Notes: generated by a model not told the origin, from the sequence alone. Positions 52,955 through 62,845 are shown, counted from the first letter of the stretch. The stretch is DNA of 64,000 bases from Paracoccus aminophilus JCM 7686 (GCF_000444995.1 NC_022041.1:904001-968000); one strand, 5' to 3'. Program-made: numbers and translations.

Positions 52955-55900
52955 TTGACGCAGCAGGCGAGTATGCCGGCCGAGGCACGGGCACGACTGA
53001 AGCAGTTGCTCGACGATCGGAAAGCACGCGGAATCAGCGTGACCCCCACATCCCACGGTCAGGCCGCGCTCTATCACCTCCATCTTCTTGAACCGGATGG
53101 CAGCGCCTATAACACGGCTTTTGCGTTGGAGATCGCGGAAGCAATCGACCTGTCTGCGATGCAGAAAGCGGCGGATAGCTTGCTGGCTCGGCATTCGGCA
53201 TTGCGGGCCGGCTATGCATTGCGCGGCGGCAAGATCGTTCAGGTCATCCGCGACGCGGCGCGCTGTCCGGTCGTCGTCGATCGGCTGGGTCCGATGTCGG
53301 ATGCCGCGCTTTCTCACCGCTTGAGCGCGCTCTTGGCGCAGCCCTTCGAGGTCACGAGAGGCAGTCCCGTCCGTCTGCATCTGATCGAGCTTGAGCCCGA
53401 TCATTGGGTCCTGATGTTTGGCGTTCACCATGTCGCCATTGATGCCCGCTCGCTCATGGTTGCGCTCGACCAATTGCTTCAGGACTATCGCTGGCAGGTG
53501 CGAGGGGGCCCAGAGCCCCGGTTGCCAGCGTCGGATTACGGCGACTATGTCGCTTGGGAGGCCCGGCAGTTGGCAGAGAAGCGCGATCTCTGGGCATCGC
53601 AATGGGCGGGCTCTGCCGAGGTCGCGCTGCCGCCGCCGCAATTCCATGCCGATGAGACCGAGCTCAGCCAGCGGCCCGACCTGACCGGATTGGGTGTCGC
53701 GCAGCATCGGATCGCCGCCGAGGAATGCGCCGAGATAGAGGCGTTTTGTCGTCAGATCAGCATTTCGCCAGCGGCGCTCTTTCTGGGGGCATTCGGCCTT
53801 GTGATCGGTGCCCGCGCCGAGGAGGCCGGGCTCAATGTCGCGGTCTTGACCGACGCGGTCATGGCCGCTGGCGGTGCGCTGCCCCTGCATCTTGTTGGCT
53901 ATGCCGTGAATCCCGTGCTTGTCGCGATAATGCCGAAGGAGATCGGCGCTTCGGCATGGCTTCAGGACGTCCATCTTCGGCTGAACCAATCGCTCACCCG
54001 GCAGGCCTATCCGTTTTCGCTGTTGGTCCAGCAGCTTCCGGCTGGGGCGCGCTCCGCCAGTCTGCCCATTGTCGGTGCCGCCTTCAACTTCCTGCGCGTG
54101 CCGGGCCGCGCCCCGCTGGCCGGTCTGCTCGACGGCTCCGACGAGGGGTGGACCTCGCTTTACGACATGTCGTTGCGGTCGGTTTTCGTGCCTCAGCAGC
54201 AGTCGCAGTTCGAATTCAGCATGGATTGCATCCGGCATTCGGGCGGGCTTGATCTCAGCCTGCGCTGCCCGCCCGAGCGCTATGGTCAGGCGACGATCGA
54301 GGAGGTTCTGGACGGCGTCATCAGCACCGTCCGCCAGCTCCTGGACAGCGCCCAGCCGCTTTTGGCGCTCGATCACCGGGGCCGGACAGAGCGCGGTCCC
54401 ATCGCGGGGCCCGCGCTTGCCGAGACGGCGCTTCTCGCGGTCGGCTCGCCGCAATCGGCCCATCCGCTGAACCTGTTTGATCGGATTGATGCCCATCTGG
54501 CTCATCAATCTCCGACCATCGCGGTGGCGGATGCACAGGGCGAGATGTCGCGCGCAGAACTGCTGGCGCGCAGTCAGGAAATTGCCGCCGAGCTGACCCG
54601 CCGCGGTGTGCAGGGGATCGTGGGGATTCTGGTCCGGCGCTCGCGAATGATCCTTCCCGCCGTGCTTGGGGTTTTGCGCGCGGGTCTGGCCTATGTGCCG
54701 ATCGATCCGGCCTATCCCGAGGACCGGATCCGTTACATGTTGAAGGACAGTCAGGCCAGCGCCATCATCTATGATGAGAGCACGCAAGACCACGCTTTGC
54801 TGAATGATTTTAGCGGGTTGCGCCTGAAGGTCTCGGATCGCTTCGCCCGCGGTGACGTCAAGCTTGCCCGTCCCGCGCCGGACGATCTGGCCTATCTGAT
54901 CTATACTTCGGGCTCGACCGGACGACCGAAGGGCACGATGATTTCTCATGGGGCGGTCAGTGCGTTTCTGTGGTGGTGCATTCAGGAATTTGACGAAAGC
55001 GCTTTCGATACTGCGATCTTTTCGACCTCGCTCTGCTTCGATCTGTCGATCTTTGAAATGTTCTACCCGCTGAGCGTCGGCAAAAGGATCCGGGTCGTCG
55101 AATCTGCGATCGAGCTGCGTGCCATTCTGCGCCATCAAGAGCTGGGCCGGCTTCTGGTCAATACCGTGCCTTCGGTGGTGCGGGAATTGTTGAGCGCCGA
55201 GGTCGATTTCGCGCCGGTTTCGGTCCTGAACATGGCCGGAGAGCCGATCCCGCAATGGGTGGTCGAGGCGCTGGCCCAACAGAGCGCCGACCGGCGCGCG
55301 GCGGGGGCGCAAGAGATCGAGGTGAGAAACCTTTACGGCCCCTCGGAGGACACAACCTATAGCACCTGCATGCGGTTTGGTCCGGGGCTATGGAGCAATC
55401 GGCTCATTGGGCGAGCGATTGCCGGAACCGAGCTTCATCTGCTGGATGCGCAATTGCGGCCGGTCCCGCGCGGGGCCTGTGGCGAGATCTGCCTGACCGG
55501 CCAAGGGCTGGCTCAGGGCTATTGGCAGCGTCCCGACCTGACAGAGGAAAAGTTCGTCCCCTGTCCCTTCCTGCCCGGTCAGCGCATGTATCGTACCGGA
55601 GATATCGGTCGCGCGCGTCTCGACGGGCTGATCGAATTCCACGGACGACGTGACGCTCAGGTCAAGCTGCGCGGCTATCGGATCGAGCTTGGGGAAATCG
55701 AGACCGCGCTGCTCAGGCAGCCCTCGGTGCGCGAAGCGGCCGTCAGCGTCTTCGAATTCGGCGAAACTCAGGTGCTTGCGGCACATGTCGTCGCCGATCC
55801 GTTCGACGAACATGCCCTGCGCGCAGCTCTGGCCGAGCGGCTTCCCCATTTCATGGTGCCCGAGAGGTTCGTGGCGCTCGAGGCCCTGCCGCTGACACCG

Positions 55901-56308
55901 AATGGAAAGATTGATCGCAAAGAGCTGCGCCTGGAGCGGCGGGTCCTTCACGCAGGCACCGAAGATCTGAGCCTGGCCGAGACACGCCTCATGGCGGTTT
56001 GGGCAGGCGTGCTGGGACGCGCGGCCATTGACGTAGAGCAGGGGTTTTTTGAAGCAGGCGGCAATTCCCTTGCCCTGATCTCTCTTCAGGCGGCTTTGGA
56101 AAAAGAGCTCGGCATCACGGTGCAAATCGCCGAACTATATGAAGTGCCGACGATCCGGCATCAGGCGCGAAAGTTCTTCCCGGATCCATCTCCATCACAA
56201 AGCCCGCCGGAACCAGAGGCTTCAGATCCAGAGCCAGCGCTGCCCGATCGGCACCTGCGTCAGGCGCATTTCATGGACCAGAGAAAGAAACGCCAAGCTC
56301 GGCGCTAG
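52955..56308 (+). CDS. Non-ribosomal peptide synthetase, module C-A-T
   Basis: A 1117-aa one-module NRPS. Condensation domain (residues about 20-450) has HHVAIDA (158-164), complete for the second His and Asp but with A in place of the usual final G. Adenylation domain (about 505-990) has A3 YTSGSTGRPKG, A7 YRTGDIGR and A10 NGKIDRKEL. My manual ten-residue specificity reading is D-L-F-T-N-A-L-T-Y-K, close to alanine codes. The carrier domain has GGNSLALIS, Ser1038. There is no epimerase or thioesterase. The start is TTG at 52955 (MTQQASMPAE) because GAGGAGG sits 7 nt before it; ATG 52973 is the alternative. A C domain on the first module suggests acyl or peptidyl input. Confidence 0.92.
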   Translation: MTQQASMPAEARARLKQLLDDRKARGISVTPTSHGQAALYHLHLLEPDGSAYNTAFALEIAEAIDLSAMQKAADSLLARHSALRAGYALRGGKIVQVIRDAARCPVVVDRLGPMSDAALSHRLSALLAQPFEVTRGSPVRLHLIELEPDHWVLMFGVHHVAIDARSLMVALDQLLQDYRWQVRGGPEPRLPASDYGDYVAWEARQLAEKRDLWASQWAGSAEVALPPPQFHADETELSQRPDLTGLGVAQHRIAAEECAEIEAFCRQISISPAALFLGAFGLVIGARAEEAGLNVAVLTDAVMAAGGALPLHLVGYAVNPVLVAIMPKEIGASAWLQDVHLRLNQSLTRQAYPFSLLVQQLPAGARSASLPIVGAAFNFLRVPGRAPLAGLLDGSDEGWTSLYDMSLRSVFVPQQQSQFEFSMDCIRHSGGLDLSLRCPPERYGQATIEEVLDGVISTVRQLLDSAQPLLALDHRGRTERGPIAGPALAETALLAVGSPQSAHPLNLFDRIDAHLAHQSPTIAVADAQGEMSRAELLARSQEIAAELTRRGVQGIVGILVRRSRMILPAVLGVLRAGLAYVPIDPAYPEDRIRYMLKDSQASAIIYDESTQDHALLNDFSGLRLKVSDRFARGDVKLARPAPDDLAYLIYTSGSTGRPKGTMISHGAVSAFLWWCIQEFDESAFDTAIFSTSLCFDLSIFEMFYPLSVGKRIRVVESAIELRAILRHQELGRLLVNTVPSVVRELLSAEVDFAPVSVLNMAGEPIPQWVVEALAQQSADRRAAGAQEIEVRNLYGPSEDTTYSTCMRFGPGLWSNRLIGRAIAGTELHLLDAQLRPVPRGACGEICLTGQGLAQGYWQRPDLTEEKFVPCPFLPGQRMYRTGDIGRARLDGLIEFHGRRDAQVKLRGYRIELGEIETALLRQPSVREAAVSVFEFGETQVLAAHVVADPFDEHALRAALAERLPHFMVPERFVALEALPLTPNGKIDRKELRLERRVLHAGTEDLSLAETRLMAVWAGVLGRAAIDVEQGFFEAGGNSLALISLQAALEKELGITVQIAELYEVPTIRHQARKFFPDPSPSQSPPEPEASDPEPALPDRHLRQAHFMDQRKKRQARR

Positions 56309-56368
56309 GCTCTGTCTCGCGATGAACCGCGCTCGAACGGTCATTGCCGATAGCGAGAAAGTTGAACA

Positions 56369-59300
56369 ATGCTGAATGATAATGTCGCGATTGTGGGCAT
56401 GGGATGCCGGTATCCGGGTGCGCAATCGGTTACGGAATTCTGGGCGCTTCTGCGAGCGGGACGCTGCATGGTCAGCGAGGTGCCCGAGGACAGATGGGAC
56501 AGGTCCGCGATCTTCGACCCCGAGCGGCAGATCCCGAAAAGCGGCGCGTTTCTTGACGATATCAAGCAGTTCGATGGCGGGTTCTTCGGGATGTCGCCAC
56601 GCGAAATTGCCCAGATGGACCCGCAGCAGCGGCTGGCGCTAACGGTGTCCTGGGAGGCGCTCGAGGATGCCGGGTTAAGCCAAACTACGTTGAACGATGC
56701 CCGCGTCGGCGTCTATTTCGGCGTGATCTGGCATGATTACGAACTCGCTCATCGCACGGCCAGTCAGCTCCACACCCCCCATAGCGCCGTCGGTCAATCG
56801 AATGATGTGATCGCGACCCGGATCTCTTATGCCTTCGGGTTTCAGGGGCCGAGCCTGATCGTCAACACCGGCTGTTCCTCATCCCTGGTCGCTTTGCATC
56901 TGGCGCAGCAGGCCCTGCTGGCGGGCGAAATCGACATTGCGGTCGTCGGCGGCGTGAACGCGATGATCGCGCCCGAGGTCATGGTTGCGCTGACCCGGTT
57001 TGGCGGGCTGTCGATGGATGGCACCAGCAAGGCCTTCGCGGCAAGTGCCGATGGTTTCGGGCGCGGCGAGGGCGCGGGGGTGATCGTTCTCGAGCGGCTC
57101 AGCGCCGCCAGGGCTGCCGGTCGTCGTGTCTATACCTTGATCCGGGAAACGGCGGTGAACAATGATGGCGGCGGCAATCAGTTGACCGCACCTTTGCCGC
57201 AGGGCCAGATCAATCTGCTGGCCGAGATCTACGGACGCGGCTCGGTCGCGCCGGGTGAGGTGGATTATGTCGAGGCCCATGGCACCGGCACAGCCGCAGG
57301 CGATCCCGTGGAGGCCGAGGCGCTGGGCGCCATTCTCGGGGCGGGACGGACTGTGCCGCTGCGCATTGGCTCGGTCAAGACGAATATCGGCCATCAAGAG
57401 GGAGGCGCGGGCGTCGCAGGTGTCATCAAGGCGGCGCTTTGCACCTATCACGGGCGTTTCGTGCCCAGCCTGCATTTCACCGATCCCAATCCGAAGATCG
57501 ACTTCGATGGTTGGGCGCTTCAGGTTCAGACAAGCGATGAAAGTTGGACAAAGCCGCGCGCCGCGCGCTTTTGCGGTGTCAGCTCGTTTGGCTGGGGGGG
57601 CACGAATGCCCATGTCGTGCTGCAAGGTGCGCCCGAAGAGATCACGTCGCCGCCTGCCGCAGCGGCGGCCGCAAGCCAGCAGACAATGGCGGGGCCTCCC
57701 CTCTTGTTGGGGCTGTCCGCGCATACTGCCGAGGCTTTGGCTCAGCGGCGGCGTCACGCGGCTGATCTGATCGCGCAATCCGCCGATCCGCGCGATGTCG
57801 CCTTCACCTATACCCAGCGCCGCCAACGCCTGAACCGGCGCTTTTGCGCCATCGGCGCGACGGCCGCAGAGCTGGCGGAGATGTTGCGCAGCGCCGATCT
57901 CGGAGACGAGGCCTCTTCGGAGGCTCTGATCGCTGCGGCCGAGGAGGAGGGCACAGGCGAGCACGGGCCCGGGGCGCGGAGCGCCGGGGACGAGGCCCGT
58001 TCGGTTTGGGTTTTTCCCGGGCATGGGTCGCAATGGCTGAGGATGGGCAAGCCGCTTTATGATCGCGAAGCGGTGTTTCGCGACAGCATCGACGCTTGTG
58101 CTGCGGCTCTGCGAGAATTCGTGGACTGGGACCTGATCGCCTTCCTGACCGAAGAGACCTCTTCTGATTGGCTGGCGCGTGTCGATGTCGTTCAGCCAGC
58201 GCTCTGGGCGATGCAGGTTTCCCTGTCAAAGCTTTGGGAAAGCTACGGCGTGACGCCAGCCGTCGTCGTTGGCCACAGCATGGGCGAGGTTGCCGCGGCA
58301 AGCGTGGCCGGGGCCTTGTCGCTGCGCGACGGCGCGCGAATCATCGCGCTGCGCAGCCTGATCGCGAAGCAGCAAAGCGGGAAGGGCGGCATGCTGGTTG
58401 TCGATCTGTCCTATGAGGATGCGCTTGATTTGATCGAGCCGTATCAGGACCAGATCTCGGTCGGTGTCAGCAGCAGCCCACAATCGACCGTTCTGTCGGG
58501 CGATCTTGAGGCGCTGCGCGAAATCGAGGCGCTGCTGGAGGTCGAAGAGACCTTTTGCAAATGGGTTCGCGTGGATTACGCCTCGCATAGCCCGCAAATG
58601 GACCCGCTGAAAGCCGAGCTGCGCGCGGCTCTGCGCGAGGTCGCGCCGCAGCCCACGCGGTTTGCGATGCTCTCGACCGTGACGCTGGATCAGGTCGCGG
58701 GGCCCGATCTCACCGCCGATTATTGGGTCGACAACCTGCGCGAGCCGGTGCGCTTTGCCCAAGCGATCCGGCAGCTTGTCGAAGCCGGCCATCTGACCTT
58801 CATCGAGATGAGCCCGCATCCGATCCTTCTGCCCGCGCTGGCCCAGAACTTTGCCGCGTTGGACGTGAAGGCTACGGCCATCGAAACGCTGTCGCGTGAT
58901 CAGGGGACGCTCACGCAATTCTGGCGCGCGCTCTGCCGGGCCTATTGCGCCGGGGTGCCGTTTGACGATGGCGCGGTCCTGTTCGCGGGGGCGCGCCAGA
59001 TCGAGGTCACGCGATACCCTTGGCAATTTGAGGACCATTGGTTCCCGACCAAAGGCGGGGCGGCGAATATCCCGGCCTTGGGCAGGCATCCGGTCATCGG
59101 CGTGCCGGTTGAGGCAGGGCGTGCTGGTCTGTCCCGCCTGATTTGGGAAAGCACTTTGGGCCTGTCGCGGTTTCCGTTCCTTGCCGATCACCGCGTGGCA
59201 GGCGCGATAGTCTGTCCCGGTGCCTTCTATATTGAAGCTCTGCGCGCGGCGGTCGAGCAACTCGGCGGTGAAGCGGTCATCGCGCTTGAGACGATCCAAT

Positions 59301-62300
59301 TCGCACAGCTTTTGGTTCTTGATGAGGATCAGGACTATACGGTCCAGGTCACCTTTACCGGAACCGCAGCGGAGGGCGGGTTGCTCGAATTCCGCTCGCG
59401 CCCGGTCGAGGCCGAGCCGACGGCGGACTGGACCGTGCATTGTCGCGCGCATTTTGTGCCCGGTCAGGCGCCAGTTGCAGAGCATCGGGCCGCAGCGCAT
59501 CGGACCGCGGCGGTTTTGCCGGAAAACCCCGAGGCGGCCGCGCGTTTTTATGCCGATGTCGCGGCCACAGGGCTGGATTATGGCGAGGCCTTCAGGGCGA
59601 TCACCGCGATCGAGCCCGTCCATGGAGGGGTTGCGGCGCGGGTGGAGGCCGGCGCGGCGCTTGGTGCCGGGCTGGGCCTTTACGGTGCCCATCCGGTCCT
59701 GCTCGATGGTGTCCTTCAAACCTGCCTCGCCCATCCCGCGCTGCTTGCGCTCGGGCTACGGCAACCCGTGCCGATTGCCATTGAACGCTGCCGTCTGGCC
59801 GGGGATTGGGCTGGCACCCTTAGCATCGAGGTAGAGGGGGTGACCCCTTTGTCATCGCAGGGCTGCCGGATCGATGCGGTCCGCGTCTTCGGGCCGGACG
59901 GCAGCCCGATCGGAGAGATATCCGGTCTCGAGCTGAAAGAGGCCTTTCTTTCCCAAGACACAGGCGGCAGTGGGCTGATCGACGCCGAATGGGGTCGGGA
60001 ATGGACCGAGCTGGTCCCTGCGACCGGACCAATGGCACCCACCCCGAAGTCAGGCCGCTGGTTGGTGCTCGCGCAAGACGCCGACCTGCTTGAGCGGATC
60101 AAGGCGGCCGCCCCCGAGGGGGTCGCGCTTCACCTCGTGACGCTGCCCGAGACCGCCGAACTCGCCGAGCTGCTGCGGCGCGAGGACTGGGCGCAGGTCA
60201 TTTTTTGCCCGGATGCCTCGGATGATCGGGCCGATCATGCGCAGGGGGTGAGCTGGCAAGCGATCACCGTGATGCGGGCCGCGCTTGCCGCGCCCTCTGA
60301 GCCGCGGCTTTGGTTTCTGACCTCGCGCAGCCTGACCGCGCCGGATTATGCCTGCGCAAACCCTTGGCTGGCGGGGTTGCGCGGATTGACGCGGACCGCT
60401 GCTTATGAAGCGCCCGGGCTGCGGGTGAGCTTGCTCGATCTCGCCGGCCTCGACCCTGCCGCTCTTCGCAGGGGGATGGCGTTGATCCAGGCGGACCAGC
60501 CGGGCGAGGAATTCGCCATCGGGCCCGAAAAGGATTGGGTGAATGCGCTCGCGCCCGAAAGCCTCGCCGAGATCGACGCTCCGGCAAGCTATCTCGGCTT
60601 GCAAAACGGCGGCCCTTATCGGCTGAGCCTTGCGCAGCCGGGATCGACAAGCGGGCTGCATCTGAGCGCCGCGCATGAGCGTCCGCTCGCTGAGGACAAG
60701 ATCCGCGTTCGGGTGAGCCATGCCGCGCTGAACTTCATCGATCTGATGAAGGTCATGGGGATCTATCCCGGACTTGAACCCGGTGCGCTGGCGCTTGGGG
60801 GTGAATGTGCTGGTGAGGTCGTGGCGGTTGGCGGGGCGCTGACGCAGACGGGAAACACAGCCGGGGGAAACACAGCCGGGGGGATCGCGGTCGGGGGGAT
60901 CGCGGTCGGGCAGCCGGTGATGGTTGCGACCTCGGGGGCGTTCTCTCGCGAGGTCGATGCCAGCGCCTTCGAGCTTGTGGCGCTGCCCAAAGACCTGTCG
61001 CTTGAAGCCGCATCGGCCCAACCTCTGGTCTATATGACTGCCTGGTATGGGTTGCACCATCTGGCACGGCTGCGCCCGGGCGAGCGTGTGCTGATCCATT
61101 CGGGCACCGGCGGGCTGGGTCTCGCGGCGATCGCGGTCGCGCGGTCGCTCGGGGCAGAGGTGCTGGCGACGGCGGGCAGCGAGGCCCGGCGCCAGCATCT
61201 GCGCGAGATGGGCATCAGCTGCGTGGCCGATTCCCGCAGCCTCGACTTCGTCGCGGCGGTCCGGGCACATACCAAAGGCGAAGGCGTGGATGTGGTGCTC
61301 AATTCGCTGACCGGACAAGCCCTTTCCGCCGGTATGGAGCTTCTGCGCTTTGGGGGACGGTTCGTCGAGGTTGGGAAAAAGGACATCTATCGCGACGCGC
61401 CGCTCAATCTCGGCGCGTTCCGGAAAAGCCTCTCGTTCTTTGCGGTCGATCTCGCCTCGTTGCAAAAAGAGCAGCCAGCGCTTTTCTTGTCGCTGCTGCG
61501 CGAGGTCGCTGCGCTGCTCCAAGACGGTCAGGTCCCCGCTTTGCCGGTCACCACCTTTCCGGTCGATCGCGCCGCGGAGGCCTTCGATTATCTGTCGAAG
61601 TCGCAGCATATCGGCAAAGTCGTTCTCGAGATGACCGGTGCGACAGGTCTGAGAACTCAGGCGCTGGACGGCGGTCAATTGCGTCGGAATGGGATCTATC
61701 TGATTACCGGCGGGCTCGGAGCTTTGGGCCTTGCGACCGCCCGGCTTTTTGCCGAACGCGGCGCGGGACATCTCATCTTGTGCGGTCGCTCGGCACCCGG
61801 TCCGGCAGCGCGTGACGAGATTGCGGCACTTGAAGACATGGGGTGCACCGTCTCGATCCTGCCGGTCGATGTCGCACAGAGCGCGCAGTTGCGCGCCGCC
61901 CTGCTTGCGCTTGGCGAGCGCGTGAACGAATCCGAGATCCTTGGCAAGATCAATGGCGTTGTCCATGCGGCGGGGGTTTTGGACGATGCCACGCTCGAAC
62001 AGGTGAGCGAGGCCCAGCTCGCCCGGGTCTTCCGGCCGAAGGTCATGGGGGCTTGGGCGCTCGACAGCGTTCTGGCGGATGCGCCGCTCGATTTCTTCCT
62101 GTTCTACTCCTCGGCCGCCGCGCTGTTCGGCTCTCCCGGTCAAAGCGCCTATGCCGCGGCGAATGCGGTTCTGGATGCTTTGGCCGAGTGCCGCCGCGCG
62201 CAGGGCAAACCCGCGACCTCGATCAATTGGGGGCCTTTCGCCGATATCGGTCTGGCGGCGCAGGATGCGCGGCGCGGCAAGCGACTGGATGCGCAAGGCA

Positions 62301-62845
62301 TGCGCGAGCTCAGCGTGACGCAGGGCATGGATGCCCTGATCGACATTTTGCACGCGCAGCCAGTCACCATCGGCATCGTCCCCTTCGAGCCGGGGCGGTG
62401 GTGCGAGGCCCATCCTTCGGTCGCGGGGCTCCAAAGCTTCGCCGCACTTTTGCGCAGCGAAACCGGCGGCACGGCACGGCGCCAGGAGCTGCTGCGGCAG
62501 GTCGTCGACGCGCCTGTCGAGGACAGGGCGCGGCTCTTGGCGGACGGCCTTCGCAGCTTGCTGGCCCGCGTGCTCGGGCAAGGCGAGGACCGTATTTCGG
62601 ATGAGACGCCTTTCCGCGCGCTCGGATTGGATTCCCTGATGAGCCTCGAATTGCGCAATCGCCTGGAAAAAAGCCTCGGGCTGAAGCTCGCGCCGACCCT
62701 GCTCTTTCGCCATTCGACCGTCGCGGCACTCAGCGACTTCCTCCTTGGCAGCCTCGCCACCGCCGGAGCCTGGCACGAGGCCGGGACGGCAGGCGAGCCG
62801 CCGCTTTCCCCCGTGAGATCAGAGAGACGCGGAGACGCCCAATGA
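56369..62845 (+). CDS. Type I polyketide synthase, fully reducing module KS-AT-DH-ER-KR-ACP
   Basis: A 2158-aa PKS. KS residues about 5-425: C169 in NTGCSSSL (usual TAC changed to TGC), H304 in EAHGTGT, H342 in KTNIGH. AT about 545-850: GHSMGE (S637), RVDVVQPALW and YASH (737-740), motifs linked with methylmalonyl-CoA. DH: HRVAGAIVCP (H941) and D1113 in LLDGVLQ. A structural KR half follows, then ER with GTGGLGLAAIAVAR (about 1579-1592), KR with TGGLGALG, LDD (1871-1873, B-type) and Y1928, and ACP Ser2089. All reductive domains look intact. An in-frame 20-residue repeat lies in the ER. Follows the NRPS by 60 bp. Confidence 0.95.
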   Translation: MLNDNVAIVGMGCRYPGAQSVTEFWALLRAGRCMVSEVPEDRWDRSAIFDPERQIPKSGAFLDDIKQFDGGFFGMSPREIAQMDPQQRLALTVSWEALEDAGLSQTTLNDARVGVYFGVIWHDYELAHRTASQLHTPHSAVGQSNDVIATRISYAFGFQGPSLIVNTGCSSSLVALHLAQQALLAGEIDIAVVGGVNAMIAPEVMVALTRFGGLSMDGTSKAFAASADGFGRGEGAGVIVLERLSAARAAGRRVYTLIRETAVNNDGGGNQLTAPLPQGQINLLAEIYGRGSVAPGEVDYVEAHGTGTAAGDPVEAEALGAILGAGRTVPLRIGSVKTNIGHQEGGAGVAGVIKAALCTYHGRFVPSLHFTDPNPKIDFDGWALQVQTSDESWTKPRAARFCGVSSFGWGGTNAHVVLQGAPEEITSPPAAAAAASQQTMAGPPLLLGLSAHTAEALAQRRRHAADLIAQSADPRDVAFTYTQRRQRLNRRFCAIGATAAELAEMLRSADLGDEASSEALIAAAEEEGTGEHGPGARSAGDEARSVWVFPGHGSQWLRMGKPLYDREAVFRDSIDACAAALREFVDWDLIAFLTEETSSDWLARVDVVQPALWAMQVSLSKLWESYGVTPAVVVGHSMGEVAAASVAGALSLRDGARIIALRSLIAKQQSGKGGMLVVDLSYEDALDLIEPYQDQISVGVSSSPQSTVLSGDLEALREIEALLEVEETFCKWVRVDYASHSPQMDPLKAELRAALREVAPQPTRFAMLSTVTLDQVAGPDLTADYWVDNLREPVRFAQAIRQLVEAGHLTFIEMSPHPILLPALAQNFAALDVKATAIETLSRDQGTLTQFWRALCRAYCAGVPFDDGAVLFAGARQIEVTRYPWQFEDHWFPTKGGAANIPALGRHPVIGVPVEAGRAGLSRLIWESTLGLSRFPFLADHRVAGAIVCPGAFYIEALRAAVEQLGGEAVIALETIQFAQLLVLDEDQDYTVQVTFTGTAAEGGLLEFRSRPVEAEPTADWTVHCRAHFVPGQAPVAEHRAAAHRTAAVLPENPEAAARFYADVAATGLDYGEAFRAITAIEPVHGGVAARVEAGAALGAGLGLYGAHPVLLDGVLQTCLAHPALLALGLRQPVPIAIERCRLAGDWAGTLSIEVEGVTPLSSQGCRIDAVRVFGPDGSPIGEISGLELKEAFLSQDTGGSGLIDAEWGREWTELVPATGPMAPTPKSGRWLVLAQDADLLERIKAAAPEGVALHLVTLPETAELAELLRREDWAQVIFCPDASDDRADHAQGVSWQAITVMRAALAAPSEPRLWFLTSRSLTAPDYACANPWLAGLRGLTRTAAYEAPGLRVSLLDLAGLDPAALRRGMALIQADQPGEEFAIGPEKDWVNALAPESLAEIDAPASYLGLQNGGPYRLSLAQPGSTSGLHLSAAHERPLAEDKIRVRVSHAALNFIDLMKVMGIYPGLEPGALALGGECAGEVVAVGGALTQTGNTAGGNTAGGIAVGGIAVGQPVMVATSGAFSREVDASAFELVALPKDLSLEAASAQPLVYMTAWYGLHHLARLRPGERVLIHSGTGGLGLAAIAVARSLGAEVLATAGSEARRQHLREMGISCVADSRSLDFVAAVRAHTKGEGVDVVLNSLTGQALSAGMELLRFGGRFVEVGKKDIYRDAPLNLGAFRKSLSFFAVDLASLQKEQPALFLSLLREVAALLQDGQVPALPVTTFPVDRAAEAFDYLSKSQHIGKVVLEMTGATGLRTQALDGGQLRRNGIYLITGGLGALGLATARLFAERGAGHLILCGRSAPGPAARDEIAALEDMGCTVSILPVDVAQSAQLRAALLALGERVNESEILGKINGVVHAAGVLDDATLEQVSEAQLARVFRPKVMGAWALDSVLADAPLDFFLFYSSAAALFGSPGQSAYAAANAVLDALAECRRAQGKPATSINWGPFADIGLAAQDARRGKRLDAQGMRELSVTQGMDALIDILHAQPVTIGIVPFEPGRWCEAHPSVAGLQSFAALLRSETGGTARRQELLRQVVDAPVEDRARLLADGLRSLLARVLGQGEDRISDETPFRALGLDSLMSLELRNRLEKSLGLKLAPTLLFRHSTVAALSDFLLGSLATAGAWHEAGTAGEPPLSPVRSERRGDAQ
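60851..60910 (+). repeat. In-frame 15-bp tandem repeats inside the PKS enoylreductase
   Basis: Two exact copies of GGAAACACAGCCGGG (60851-60865, 60866-60880) are followed by two exact copies of GGGATCGCGGTCGGG (60881-60895, 60896-60910). They encode GNTAG twice and GIAVG twice, residues 1495-1514. The length keeps frame. The exact copies look recent. Confidence 0.93.
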
